Source: Serratia symbiotica (GTDB lineage Bacteria; Pseudomonadota; Gammaproteobacteria; Enterobacterales; Enterobacteriaceae). From it: DNA of 64,000 bases. Under the pieces are notes generated by a model. The model saw only the letters and a program-made list of their open reading frames with translations. It did no database searches and had not been told where the DNA came from. Every line of letters starts with the position of its first letter. Position 1 is the stretch's first letter. Position numbers and translations under genes: made by a program. Shown piece after piece: positions 52,306 to 61,322 of this stretch. The stretch covers positions 2,976,001 to 3,040,000 of the forward strand of contig NZ_CP050855.1 in NCBI RefSeq assembly GCF_000821185.2, given 5' to 3'.

Positions 52306-52857
52306 ATGACCACCCACTTTTGGGCCGCACTGCTTATCATGCTCAGCGTTTGTAGCATGGCGGCGTTAGCGAAGGAACAGGGACATGGCAAGATCAGCCT
52401 GGGTGGCGAGATCGTTGAAACGCCGTGCGGCATCGCTGGCGAAAACGTGGATCAATCCGTCGATTTTGGTCTGATTTCGATGAGAGACGCGGCACAAGGT
52501 GCCCAGCCGGTGCTAGTGGGTAGCCGCCGCAACGTTGAGATCAAGCTAATAAATTGCGAGTTGGCAAGCAGGGTAAGACCCGGCCTTCTTTATCGCACAG
52601 CCAATATCACTTTTGATGGCATAGCTGACAGCCTAGACCCCGAATTACTCGGCGTTTATGGCGAGGCACAAGGGATCGCCATTGAGTTGTTGAACAGCAC
52701 GGGCGCTCCCATCCCACTTGGCAGCACCACGGCGGATTACCTGAGTGTCGCTGGCGATAATACGCTGCGCTTCGGTACTCAGTTGCGCATTCATCCTGAT
52801 AAGGCGCGGGCAGGCAGGTTCAGTTCGCTGGCTAGGCTCACCTTGTCATATCTTTAG
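52306..52857 (+). CDS. Minor fimbrial subunit, PapH/MrpB-like position
   Basis: This 183-residue secreted pilin has a signal peptide of about 22 residues (ending AALAK). The Cys pair is in TPCGIAGENVDQS and LINCELAS, and the C-terminal zipper is FSSLARLTLSYL. Its place between the major pilin and the usher is that of the anchor/terminator subunit PapH in pap-type operons. That role is inferred from order only. Confidence 0.85.
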   Translation: MTTHFWAALLIMLSVCSMAALAKEQGHGKISLGGEIVETPCGIAGENVDQSVDFGLISMRDAAQGAQPVLVGSRRNVEIKLINCELASRVRPGLLYRTANITFDGIADSLDPELLGVYGEAQGIAIELLNSTGAPIPLGSTTADYLSVAGDNTLRFGTQLRIHPDKARAGRFSSLARLTLSYL

Positions 52858-52964
52858 CCGATTTCCCGCCAGCATCGCCAGCAGGCGCTGCCTGACGAAA
52901 TACTTACTCAGGTCATACCCAATGACCTGCTATTAGACGCGGATTTACCTTGAGTGATTATTTT

Positions 52965-55451
52965 ATGACGTCAGTACCGACACGGAAAAAATTACCCATC
53001 ATCGTCATGCTATCTTCCCTCTGGGTGCGTTCGGCATTTGCGACCACGGAATTCAATATCGATGTACTGGATATCAGTGACCGCAGCAAAGTGGATCTAT
53101 CCCGCTTCTCCGATGCCGACTACGTGATGCCTGGCACTTACCTGTTAGACATTAAAATCAACCAGAGAACACTGCCGCAACGCAGTATCGAATATTTTCC
53201 GTCGCCGGACAACAAAGGATGTAGCCGGGTGTGCTTACCCCCCGATCTGGTGGAAAAAATGGCGCTGAAAGAAGAGGTTGTCAAGAAGATCACCTTATGG
53301 CACCACCACAGTTGCGCCGATATCAGCAACATTAAGGGCGCGACCATTTCTGACCACATTGGTAGTGGCGTGCTGGCGATCACCCTCCCACAAGCTTGGA
53401 TGAAATATTCCGATCCAAACTGGACACCACCCGAACAGTGGGATGACGGCATCCCCGGCCTATTGCTGGACTACAGCCTTAGCGGCCAATTCAGCAAGCA
53501 AAGCCACAATAACAACACCGCTGAAAACTTCAGTAGTTACGGTACGCTGGGTGCCAATCTGGGTGCCTGGCGACTGCGCGCTGACTATCAGATCAACACC
53601 AACCAACAAGCGGACAAGCGCGACAACCGTTTCGACTGGAACCAAATCTATGCCTATCGCGCGCTGCCGATGCAAGCCGCCAAACTGACGCTGGGTGAAA
53701 TTTACCTCGACTCTGGGGTGTTCGATGCTTACCGTTTCACCGGCATCAATCTAACCACTGACGAGCGCATGCTGCCGCCAAACTTGCAAGGCTATGCGCC
53801 GGAAATCCGTGGCATTGCCAAAAGCAACGCCAAAATCACCGTATCGCAGGAAGGCCACACGCTATACGAAACCACGGTGCCCGCTGGGCCGTTTGCCATC
53901 CAAGATCTCAACAGTTCAGTGCGTGGCCGGTTGGACGTTAAGGTGGAGGAACAAGGCGGCAGCATCTCTACCTTCCAGGTGGATACCGCCACTATTCCTT
54001 ACCTGACCCGCCCCGGCTACGTGCGCTACAACGTAGCGCTGGGTAAACCTTCGGCTTACGATCACCGCACACAAGGGCCGCTGTTTTCCGCTAGCGATTT
54101 TTCCTGGGGATTGAGCAATGCCTGGTCACTGTACGGTGGCGCATTGCTCAGCAACGACTATAACGCTTGGGCGCTCGGCCTGGGCCGCGATCTCAACCTG
54201 TTCGGTGCCATGTCGGTAGACATTACCCAGTCCATTGCCCGCTTGCCCGGCGCACCCACTGCCAGCGGCATGTCGTTCAAGGTCAACTATGCCAAGCATT
54301 TCGATGAACTGAACAGCCAGATCACCTTCGCTGGCTACCGTTTCTCGCAGCGCAGATTCATGAACATGTCGCAGTACCTGCAAGAACGCTACAACGCCGA
54401 CAATGGGCGCTACTATGGACGGCAAAAAGAGCTGTACATCCTCACCGCCAGCAAGACCTTTATGGCGGAAGACAGCACCAAAGCGATCACCGCCTACCTA
54501 ACCTATTCACACCAAACCTACTGGGACACCAGAACACAAGATCGTTACGGGCTGTCTGCCAGCAAACTGTTCAGCATGGGCGATGTCAGCAATATCACCG
54601 CATCGTTGTCGGCCTATCGCACTCACTACCAGAGCCGTACCGATGACAACGTGATGCTGAACTTCAGCGTGCCTATCGGTGATCGTCGGAACATTGGCTA
54701 TTCGTTGCAAGCCACCAATAACGATGTCACGCAGATGGCATCCTACAACGACTATACCGACCCGAAAAATACCTGGCAGGTCAGTGGCGGCTTCAATCAG
54801 TCCGGCAAACCGTTGGCGCACGCCTACTACACCCATAACGCCTCGTTCGGTTCGCTCAACGCTAGCGTCGCCTACCAGCTAGGTAGCTATTCCTCAGTCA
54901 GCGGTACCTTCCGTGGTGGCCTAACTGCCACCCGTCATGGGGTAGCAGCGCACCAGAACACCAGCAATGGCGGCAGCAGGATAATGCTAGATACCGATGG
55001 CATCGCCGGCATACCGATCAATGACGATCACACCTACAGCAACCGCTTCGGGCTAGCGGTGATTTCCGACATCACCAGTTACTACAACACCGACACCAGC
55101 ATTGACGTTAACACACTGGCGGATGATATCGAGGCAACCCGCGCCGTGGTAAATAGCACGCTAACCGAAGGTGCCATCGGCTATCGCCACTTTGAGGTGG
55201 TGAAAGGCCGCAAACTACTCGCCACCCTTCGGTTAGCCGATGGTAGCGAACCGCCATTCGGTGCCACCGTGCTGAGTGAAAAAGGGCGTGAGGTGGCAGT
55301 GGTAAATGATGGCGGATCAGTTTACCTGACCGGCGTGCAGCCGGGAGAACAACTGGATGTAGCTTGGGAAAACCGGCACCAGTGCCGCATCCTGATCCCG
55401 GATGCTGCCAAACCATTGGCTCCGCTGCTGCTACCATGCGCCAAACTATAA
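52965..55451 (+). CDS. Fimbrial outer-membrane usher
   Basis: Outer-membrane channel that receives chaperone-subunit complexes and assembles the pilus. From ATG 52965 the product has 828 residues; a TTG 15 nt upstream is also in frame. It has a signal peptide of about 27 residues ending SAFA. The N-terminal domain is FNIDVLDISDRSKVDLSRFS with the loop YLLDIKINQRTLPQ. The beta-barrel and plug (PAGPFAIQDLNSSVRGRLDV at about 310) follow. The C-terminal domains contain PPFGATVLSEKGREVAVV. No stop or frameshift was seen. Confidence 0.95.
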   Translation: MTSVPTRKKLPIIVMLSSLWVRSAFATTEFNIDVLDISDRSKVDLSRFSDADYVMPGTYLLDIKINQRTLPQRSIEYFPSPDNKGCSRVCLPPDLVEKMALKEEVVKKITLWHHHSCADISNIKGATISDHIGSGVLAITLPQAWMKYSDPNWTPPEQWDDGIPGLLLDYSLSGQFSKQSHNNNTAENFSSYGTLGANLGAWRLRADYQINTNQQADKRDNRFDWNQIYAYRALPMQAAKLTLGEIYLDSGVFDAYRFTGINLTTDERMLPPNLQGYAPEIRGIAKSNAKITVSQEGHTLYETTVPAGPFAIQDLNSSVRGRLDVKVEEQGGSISTFQVDTATIPYLTRPGYVRYNVALGKPSAYDHRTQGPLFSASDFSWGLSNAWSLYGGALLSNDYNAWALGLGRDLNLFGAMSVDITQSIARLPGAPTASGMSFKVNYAKHFDELNSQITFAGYRFSQRRFMNMSQYLQERYNADNGRYYGRQKELYILTASKTFMAEDSTKAITAYLTYSHQTYWDTRTQDRYGLSASKLFSMGDVSNITASLSAYRTHYQSRTDDNVMLNFSVPIGDRRNIGYSLQATNNDVTQMASYNDYTDPKNTWQVSGGFNQSGKPLAHAYYTHNASFGSLNASVAYQLGSYSSVSGTFRGGLTATRHGVAAHQNTSNGGSRIMLDTDGIAGIPINDDHTYSNRFGLAVISDITSYYNTDTSIDVNTLADDIEATRAVVNSTLTEGAIGYRHFEVVKGRKLLATLRLADGSEPPFGATVLSEKGREVAVVNDGGSVYLTGVQPGEQLDVAWENRHQCRILIPDAAKPLAPLLLPCAKL

Positions 55452-55475
55452 TCCGTAATACTGAGAACTGATGAA

Positions 55476-56240
55476 ATGAACCTACACTCGACAACCCTGC
55501 TTACCGCCGCTGGCCTGGTTCTGATGGCTGCGGTGCCAGCCGCCAACGCAGCCATCTCTCTGGATCGCACTCGTGCTGTCTACCTGAGCGACGCCAAGTC
55601 CATCAGCCTGAATATCATAAACGAGAACAAAGCGTTGCCATTCCTTGCTCAGTCATGGCTGGAAGATGAGCAACACCAAAAGATCACCTCACCGTTAGTC
55701 GTACTGCCGCCGCTGCAACGGGTGGAACCAAACGAACGCAGCGTAGTGCGTATTACCAAGACCCCGGAGGCTGAGCATCTACCACAGGATCGCGAATCGG
55801 TGTTCTATTTTAACCTGCGCGAGATACCGCCGAAGAGCACCAAAACCAATGTGATGCAATTGGCTTTGCAAACGCAGATCAAGCTGTTTTACCGACCCAA
55901 GGCCATCGTCGCACCTAGAGGAGAAATCTGGCAGGAAAAGCTGATTTTTCGTAAAAGCAACAGCGGTTTCACCATCGAGAACCCAACGCCGTTTTACATC
56001 ACTCTGACTGGCATCACGCACCAGACGCAGAAACAGGGCGGCGGCGCGATCGCCGGTTTCCAGCCGCTGATGCTGAGACCTAAATCCAGCGAAAATATCA
56101 GGCTGGGCGACAACAGGCTGAATAGTTTTGTCGTCTCCTATATCAATGACTACGGCGGACATCCCGAGTTGCGCTTCGCCTGTCGCGGCGACATCTGCAG
56201 CGCGGCGACAGAAAAAAATAAGGAGATCACGCATGGATGA
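55476..56240 (+). CDS. Periplasmic fimbrial chaperone (PapD-like)
   Basis: Folds and caps pilin subunits by donor-strand complementation. It has 254 residues. A signal peptide ends at about residue 26 (ANAA). Family motifs are ISLDRTRAVYLSDAKSISL with the conserved Arg, and the G1 strand with LPPLQRVEPNERSVVRI. The signature is FYFNLREIPPKS, and KLFYRPKAI follows. A C-terminal Cys pair (FACRGDIC) is noticeable. It overlaps the next gene by 8 nt. Confidence 0.94.
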   Translation: MNLHSTTLLTAAGLVLMAAVPAANAAISLDRTRAVYLSDAKSISLNIINENKALPFLAQSWLEDEQHQKITSPLVVLPPLQRVEPNERSVVRITKTPEAEHLPQDRESVFYFNLREIPPKSTKTNVMQLALQTQIKLFYRPKAIVAPRGEIWQEKLIFRKSNSGFTIENPTPFYITLTGITHQTQKQGGGAIAGFQPLMLRPKSSENIRLGDNRLNSFVVSYINDYGGHPELRFACRGDICSAATEKNKEITHG

Positions 56241-56850
56241 ATTCACTGGTCGCCTGCGATCCCTGGCCTTACTGTTTTATGTACTGCTATTTAGCGGCAG
56301 TGCACCGGCGATGACACCGCTGGGCGTGATCGAGGGCACTACCGCCACCGTCAGTTTTCATGGTGGCTTGCTCAGTTCACCTTGTAGCCTGACGCCGGAC
56401 AGCCAGGATCAGTCCATCGATCTAGGTGATGTCAATATCCGCGACTTGCAAAATGCTGGCGATCAGAGCCCGTCAGTGCGCTTTCACCTCTCGTTGCGCA
56501 ACTGCCTGTTGGGTGCTCGGGCGCTGGTGGATAACCCGACCGGGCAACGTAACGGCGATGCCAATCGGCTCTATTTGCAGGGTGAACAGGCCGCCACGCT
56601 GGTGTTTCTCGGCGAAAGCGACATCAATAATCCGCAGTTGCTGAAATTGAGCGGCGGGGTAGAGGGCATCGGTCTGCGGCTGAAAGATCAGCAGGGTCAC
56701 GCGCTGGCTCTGAACCAGCAAAGTCGACCCTACATTCTACATCCTGGCAACAACACACTGTGGTTCACCGCCAACGTGGAGTCTACCCAGCGGGCGGTAA
56801 TGGCAGCAGGCTTTGCCGCTGTGGCGCATATTCAGGTGATTTACCTGTGA
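56233..56850 (+). CDS. Minor fimbrial subunit
   Basis: This 205-residue pilin starts at ATG 56233, overlapping the chaperone stop by 8 nt. A signal peptide of about 29 residues (LALLFYVLLFSGSAPA) precedes the mature domain. That domain has the Cys pair in SSPCSLTPDSQDQS and LRNCLLG and the C-terminal zipper AAVAHIQVIYL. It is probably a tip adaptor or fibrillum subunit; its exact place is unknown. Confidence 0.87.
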   Translation: MDEFTGRLRSLALLFYVLLFSGSAPAMTPLGVIEGTTATVSFHGGLLSSPCSLTPDSQDQSIDLGDVNIRDLQNAGDQSPSVRFHLSLRNCLLGARALVDNPTGQRNGDANRLYLQGEQAATLVFLGESDINNPQLLKLSGGVEGIGLRLKDQQGHALALNQQSRPYILHPGNNTLWFTANVESTQRAVMAAGFAAVAHIQVIYL

Positions 56851-56861
56851 GGTTCGATAGC

Positions 56862-57863
56862 ATGAAAAACCCATACGTTAAAATTTGCTTGCTGGCGCTC
56901 GCATTGTTACCTCCCGCTGCATGTGCCAACGGCTATGTAACACCGGATAGCGGGCCAAAACAGTTTTATATTAACTTAAACTCAAGCAACATCACCAACC
57001 AGATCGGCTTTACCAAGCTCTTCACCTATACATTGGGCGGTAGTTATAGCGGCAAAGCTTATTGCGACACCACTATTCCTAAAAGCCCGCACTATTATAA
57101 ATCGGATACCTCGCTGCCTGCCTCTGATTATGGCCACGGCTATTTGCAACTGAATGAGTTCCTTGATTTAAAGGCCGAGGTTTGGATCGCCGGCAATAAA
57201 AAAACCTATGTCACCGTACCTTTTTACAACCAATCCAATGAATATTTCAGATACTCCTGTACACCGCCTTACGTTCAGGTAAACGAATACGGAAGTGGTT
57301 CAAAAGGTCGTGTCACCTTCCGGGTGCGCAAAAAGATCATCAACGGTGTGCAGATTAATGATCGGCAAATTATCGAGCTATATGGCCGCTTAGGATCGAG
57401 CGACGCTGGATTCGGCCCTAACCCAATGGCACAAGTGTATATTCAGTCCGCCATACTCTTTGTACCGGACAAATGCGTTGTCAACGAAGGCCAGTTGATC
57501 AACGTAGAGTTCGGTGAAATCAGCGGCAGCAACCTAAACGGTTCGAGCTATCCGCAGCACATTCCGGTGCACTTCCAATGCGCAGGTGGCAGCTTTGAAG
57601 ACGGCAGCCTGAATATCAAATTAGCGGTCTCCGGTACAGCCGCTTCCTTTAACGATAACGCATTTAAAACTAACAAGAGTGATCTCGGTATCCAGCTCAC
57701 ACATAACGGTGAATTGGTTATCCCGAACGTGTTTTATCCAGTGCCAAATATCGGTAATGGCGGTTCCTGGAATCTGTTGGCGGTGCCATTGGCCAACGGC
57801 AACAAAGAGATCGATGAAGGGGAGTTCAACGCGTCAGCCACTATTGTGGCGTCATTCCAGTAA
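56862..57863 (+). CDS. Two-domain fimbrial tip adhesin
   Basis: This 333-residue secreted protein starts at 56862. After a signal peptide (about 1-21, LALALLPPAACA) comes an N-terminal receptor-binding-type domain of about 200 residues rich in Tyr, Ser and Gly, with Cys in AYCDTTIP and YSCTPPY. A pilin domain then starts near FVPDKCVVNEGQLINVEFG and ends EGEFNASATIVASFQ. Its size is like PapG-type adhesins. The ligand cannot be predicted from sequence. Confidence 0.82.
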   Translation: MKNPYVKICLLALALLPPAACANGYVTPDSGPKQFYINLNSSNITNQIGFTKLFTYTLGGSYSGKAYCDTTIPKSPHYYKSDTSLPASDYGHGYLQLNEFLDLKAEVWIAGNKKTYVTVPFYNQSNEYFRYSCTPPYVQVNEYGSGSKGRVTFRVRKKIINGVQINDRQIIELYGRLGSSDAGFGPNPMAQVYIQSAILFVPDKCVVNEGQLINVEFGEISGSNLNGSSYPQHIPVHFQCAGGSFEDGSLNIKLAVSGTAASFNDNAFKTNKSDLGIQLTHNGELVIPNVFYPVPNIGNGGSWNLLAVPLANGNKEIDEGEFNASATIVASFQ

Positions 57864-57880
57864 CTGAGGGAAAACAGAAG

Positions 57881-58420
57881 ATGCGTCTACATACTTTAGC
57901 GATATTGGGCTGCGCCCTTTGGTGGTTTGCCACCTTGTCAGCCACGGCAGATACCGAGCTGTACGGTGCACAGCTACAGTTCCACGGCACCGTGGTGAGT
58001 CGGCCATGTCATATCGAGCCACAGTCGGCCGACCAACTGGTAGACATGGGTACGGCGATCGTCACCACCTTGTACCGCTATGGTCACACGGCTCCGGTGC
58101 CGTTCACCATCAAGCTGATGGACTGCAAAAACACGGTATTTAAATCCGTCAACATCATCTTTAGTGGTATTGAAGATCCTGAGTTGCCAGGCAAACTGGC
58201 GATCAACAATGGCGTACAGGGTGCCGCCATCGCCCTGTTTGATCATCAGGGAACGGGTATTGATCTCAACCAGGCGAGTAGCACGGTAAGGTTGCAAGAG
58301 GGTCACAACGTGCTGAACTTCGCCGCCTATGTGCAGGGCCAGCCGAGCGCCATTAAGAATAAAACCATTACCGAAGGCGAGTTCAATTCTGTGGCCAACT
58401 TCGTGTTGGCTTATCAATAA
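57881..58420 (+). CDS. Minor fimbrial subunit (last structural gene)
   Basis: This 179-residue pilin has a signal peptide (about 1-24, ending SATA). The Cys pair is in SRPCHIEPQSADQ and LMDCKNTVF, and the C-terminal zipper is FNSVANFVLAYQ, very like the major pilin. It lies after the adhesin, an unusual position for a structural pilin in pap-type operons. A perfect hairpin follows directly. Confidence 0.87.
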   Translation: MRLHTLAILGCALWWFATLSATADTELYGAQLQFHGTVVSRPCHIEPQSADQLVDMGTAIVTTLYRYGHTAPVPFTIKLMDCKNTVFKSVNIIFSGIEDPELPGKLAINNGVQGAAIALFDHQGTGIDLNQASSTVRLQEGHNVLNFAAYVQGQPSAIKNKTITEGEFNSVANFVLAYQ

Positions 58421-58446
58421 GCACGGCTTCTTGAAGAAGCCGTGCT
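58420..58446 (+). terminator. Hairpin closing the fimbrial structural genes
   Basis: An 11-bp perfect stem, AGCACGGCTTC and GAAGCCGTGCT, with loop TTGAA starts at the last base of the stop codon. It lacks a T run. It likely terminates or trims the operon transcript before the LuxR-type gene. Confidence 0.65.
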
Positions 58447-58543
58447 ATAGGCAAACAAAAAACGTCCTGGCATTTGCCGGTTGCCATGCATGTTTATGAC
58501 ACCCCAACGCTTTACACAACATGGACGCTTCGAGGAGTAAACC

Positions 58544-59158
58544 ATGCGAAAAATTCAATTCACTCTATTTGACAGCAACAATTTTTACCTGCAAGGATTA
58601 CGCCTGCTGTTGGAGGATTATCTGCATGCGTTGAATGAATGCCATCATACGTATCCTCAGTTAGCATCGGAGGAACCTGGGCAGGTTGAGATAGTGCTCC
58701 GCACGCTGGAAAATCGCTGGGGATGCGCCTGTTGCTACCAGAGCCAATATCAGACGCCACCGCATCGTCGATTGAATATTGTGATTCTGGACGACAGCAC
58801 CCAACACTATATACAGACCTACCCCCTTTTGCTCAGCATCTACCGGCGTGATTCCACCAACGTGATCTGCAACAAGCTGCATGAGGCACTGACGCACTTT
58901 TGTCAACAACCCTGGTTAGATCTGCACGTCGGGAACATGTGGAAATGCCAGCAGTGCCGCATCGCCGCGCTGAGCAATTGCGAGAAGAAAGTGCTGCGAC
59001 TGATGAGTACCGGTATGTCCGCCTGCACTATTGCAAACATGCTGCACCGTAGCCAGAAAACCATCAGCACCCACAAACGCTCGGCGATGCGCAAGCTTAA
59101 TTTGCGTAAGAACGCGGAACTGAGCAGAGTACTATTAAATCAGATGGGGCTGAACTGA
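58544..59158 (+). CDS. LuxR-type regulator at the end of the fimbrial locus
   Basis: A 204-residue protein with a C-terminal LuxR/FixJ helix-turn-helix: LSNCEKKVLRLMSTGMSACT, IANMLHRSQKTISTHKRSAM and RKLNLRKNAELSRVLL (about 142-200). The N-terminal 130 residues have several Cys (CACCYQSQ) but no clear phospho-acceptor receiver pattern. It is likely a transcription regulator of the adjacent fimbriae, comparable in arrangement to LuxR-type regulators of other fimbrial loci. A good SD (GAGGAG) precedes the ATG. The target is inferred from location. Confidence 0.82.
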   Translation: MRKIQFTLFDSNNFYLQGLRLLLEDYLHALNECHHTYPQLASEEPGQVEIVLRTLENRWGCACCYQSQYQTPPHRRLNIVILDDSTQHYIQTYPLLLSIYRRDSTNVICNKLHEALTHFCQQPWLDLHVGNMWKCQQCRIAALSNCEKKVLRLMSTGMSACTIANMLHRSQKTISTHKRSAMRKLNLRKNAELSRVLLNQMGLN

Positions 59159-59331
59159 AGTGCAGGGATCATGATCGGATACCCTCTGACCCACCGCATC
59201 GCACTTGGATGTGGTGGCCAAAGGCACCATAGCGCCCAGTACCAGCGGTGTTTCCCCCACATACTATTCACAATGCGAAAAAGGCGTAGGGCCTTTGATT
59301 GCCTCTGTGGGGACGGAAACATCGCCTCAAC

Positions 59332-59471
59332 TTAGAGCCTATCCCAGTAGGTATAGCCAGTTTGGACACGGACAGCGCGCAACAACCGGGGAGTGCAGGG
59401 AGTACATGAGGATTGTCAGCACTGCCCAGGCCAAAATGGCAAATAAAATAGCCTAATGGAATAGGTTCTAA
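59332..59471 (-). repeat. Interspersed repeat RE2, inverted (140 bp)
   Basis: Runs from TTAGAGCCTATCCCAGTAGG to GGAATAGGTTCTAA, with the landmark read as AAAATGGCAAATAAAATAGC. It is a slightly shorter family member lying between the fimbrial LuxR gene and a small unassigned minus-strand frame. Confidence 0.85.
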
Positions 59472-60038
59472 ATTGCTGATGGTTATATCAGGCAATGTCA
59501 CGCAATGGCACATGAGCGACGTTGGCGGTCATGTGAGCGCGAAACAAGTCGCGTGTGATGTTGGGTGCACCAAATAAGCGGCTTGTATATAAAACATACG
59601 TTTCCCGACGGTTAATTTTTTTATGGTTATCACTTTCCATCACCAATCTCTTTATAGCTATCGGGTTTGTCAACACAGCATAAAATAAAGATACAACGCC
59701 AGAGAGGCAAATCATCTTCACCCATGCAAACGCTCCCCCTAATAACGATCTTCAGTCAGGTGACTGCGGGTAAGTTTCGCTAGGGAATTACGCTGATATC
59801 AAATTGGACGTGCTGGCAAAACCAGTTCCATAATTTTGACAGTACAGCAAAAAAAATAGCTACCTGATGCCGATAACGGCAATGAAGTACATTTTTACGC
59901 TTGTCTTTGACCTTTTGATCTGTTTGCATCCTGGGTTATCATGACTGTTTATACGCTTAAACCCGTCACTTGACTGGCCGCTTTGATGTAGCGCCAGTAA
60001 TTTGGGTAGTGCGGTACAGAATAAGGTGCTTTGCGGTG
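59472..60038. other. Region between RE2 and srfA, with one unassigned small frame
   Basis: These 567 bp contain a minus-strand frame at 59488-59721 (77 codons from the first ATG, 51 from a second at 59643). Its product has NRRETYVLYTSRLFGAP and a tail ending VPLRDIA. I do not recognise it. It ends 17 bp from the RE2 repeat and may be the 5' remnant of a longer gene. The remainder must contain the srfA promoter; I see no other feature. Confidence 0.4.
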
Positions 60039-61322
60039 ATGAAACCCTTTTTACGCAGTGGCAGTATGCATGATGTGCTTGCATTGGGCGAAAATGGACA
60101 ACCGGTTTACGCCTGTGCGCTACAGTTGCGGGAAACCTTGCGCATTCGCCAGCACCCGTTGGCCGCCGATTGCCTGGCAATCCCCCAACCCAACGAGGCA
60201 GGGACTCGCATCGATTGGTATGCCCCTTTCCCAGGGAAAGTGACTTCTTGGCTGGCAGCCAGCGATGCTCAACGCATGCAGGCTCTACACCAATTAGAGC
60301 GCCACCTGTCGACCTTCCTTACTCTAGTCGCCCAAACGCAGAACACCGAACACCCCAGCCAACGTCTGTTCGGCGCATTATTAGCCAAAGCGATGCAGAT
60401 CCCCGATCAGCACCATGTCTATCTGGTTGATGATAAACCGGTGCTGACCTTTTGGGGCTTTATCAAGCCGCAAGCACAATTCCAGGACGACCCTCTGGCC
60501 TGCCTGCGCCTGGCCGAGGAACCGGCAGAAGAACCGATGCCAGTAGCCACAGCAGCACGTAAGGTGGCGATATCCATACCCAAACCGGTGTCTAAACCCG
60601 CAGCCGTCACGCCACCAACAATGCCACCAATACCAGCACCAGAAACACCAGCCACAGCACCACCAGCACGCCAGCAGCGCCACCGCTATGTGTGGATAGT
60701 AGCGGCGCTGATGTTGCTTACTCTGCTGGTCGGCTGGCTTAGCCAACTTAACAGTCCGCTGCCGCCAATCCCCGCAGTGCAACAACCCGCTCCGCTGGCC
60801 CCCTTCACGGTGCCAGCGCTTAGCCTGCAACTGCCGTTAGCGCCTGCGACGTTGATGCCACCAGAACCCGTCGCCTTGCCGCCGAAACCCGTCAACTTGC
60901 CACCAGAACCCGTCACCTTGCCACCGGCGGATAAAAACTTACTGGTGCTGCCCACCGAGTCGGTCAAAGCCGGATCTACCCGTTTTCTAAACGGCAAATG
61001 GCAAGCCACAGTGGCGCTGCAAGTCCCCTTTAGCGATAAATACCCCAGCCTGCAATACCACCTAAACGGCGGTAAAGGCACAGTGAGTCTCCGTCACGGC
61101 AACGGTAACGCCATCAGTTGCCGGGCATCCATTGAGGCTGGGCTGATGCCATCAGGCAATTTGGTGATCAAAAGCCGCACCAAAGCACGCTGCAACGATG
61201 GTAGCCGCTACACACTGCCGGAAATCACCTGTAAGCAAAATGAAACCGGGCCAGCAGAGTGCTTCGGCCGCTACAATGCGGAAACAACCTACCCCATGAT
61301 GTTGAAGCGCGAGAATAAATGA
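60039..61322 (+). CDS. srfA: SrfA, membrane-anchored virulence-associated protein
   Basis: First gene of the srfABC group, named in Salmonella as an SsrB-regulated factor; its biochemical role is not settled. I start it at MKPFLRSGSMHDVLALGENG (60039), giving 427 residues. In order come a cytoplasmic N-terminal domain (about 1-165), a Pro/Ala-rich linker (about 175-210) and one transmembrane helix (YVWIVAALMLLTLLVGWL, about 216-234). A second Pro-rich linker with short LPPEPV/LPPKPV repeats (about 268-300) and a C-terminal domain of about 120 residues with several Cys follow. It overlaps srfB by ATGA. Confidence 0.85.
   Translation: MKPFLRSGSMHDVLALGENGQPVYACALQLRETLRIRQHPLAADCLAIPQPNEAGTRIDWYAPFPGKVTSWLAASDAQRMQALHQLERHLSTFLTLVAQTQNTEHPSQRLFGALLAKAMQIPDQHHVYLVDDKPVLTFWGFIKPQAQFQDDPLACLRLAEEPAEEPMPVATAARKVAISIPKPVSKPAAVTPPTMPPIPAPETPATAPPARQQRHRYVWIVAALMLLTLLVGWLSQLNSPLPPIPAVQQPAPLAPFTVPALSLQLPLAPATLMPPEPVALPPKPVNLPPEPVTLPPADKNLLVLPTESVKAGSTRFLNGKWQATVALQVPFSDKYPSLQYHLNGGKGTVSLRHGNGNAISCRASIEAGLMPSGNLVIKSRTKARCNDGSRYTLPEITCKQNETGPAECFGRYNAETTYPMMLKRENK

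Noticed and set aside
59159..59331. Minus-strand peptide fragments (YVGETPLVLGAMVPLA) after the LuxR gene
   Set aside because: They are interrupted by a stop and too short to assign; perhaps a remnant, but unsupported.
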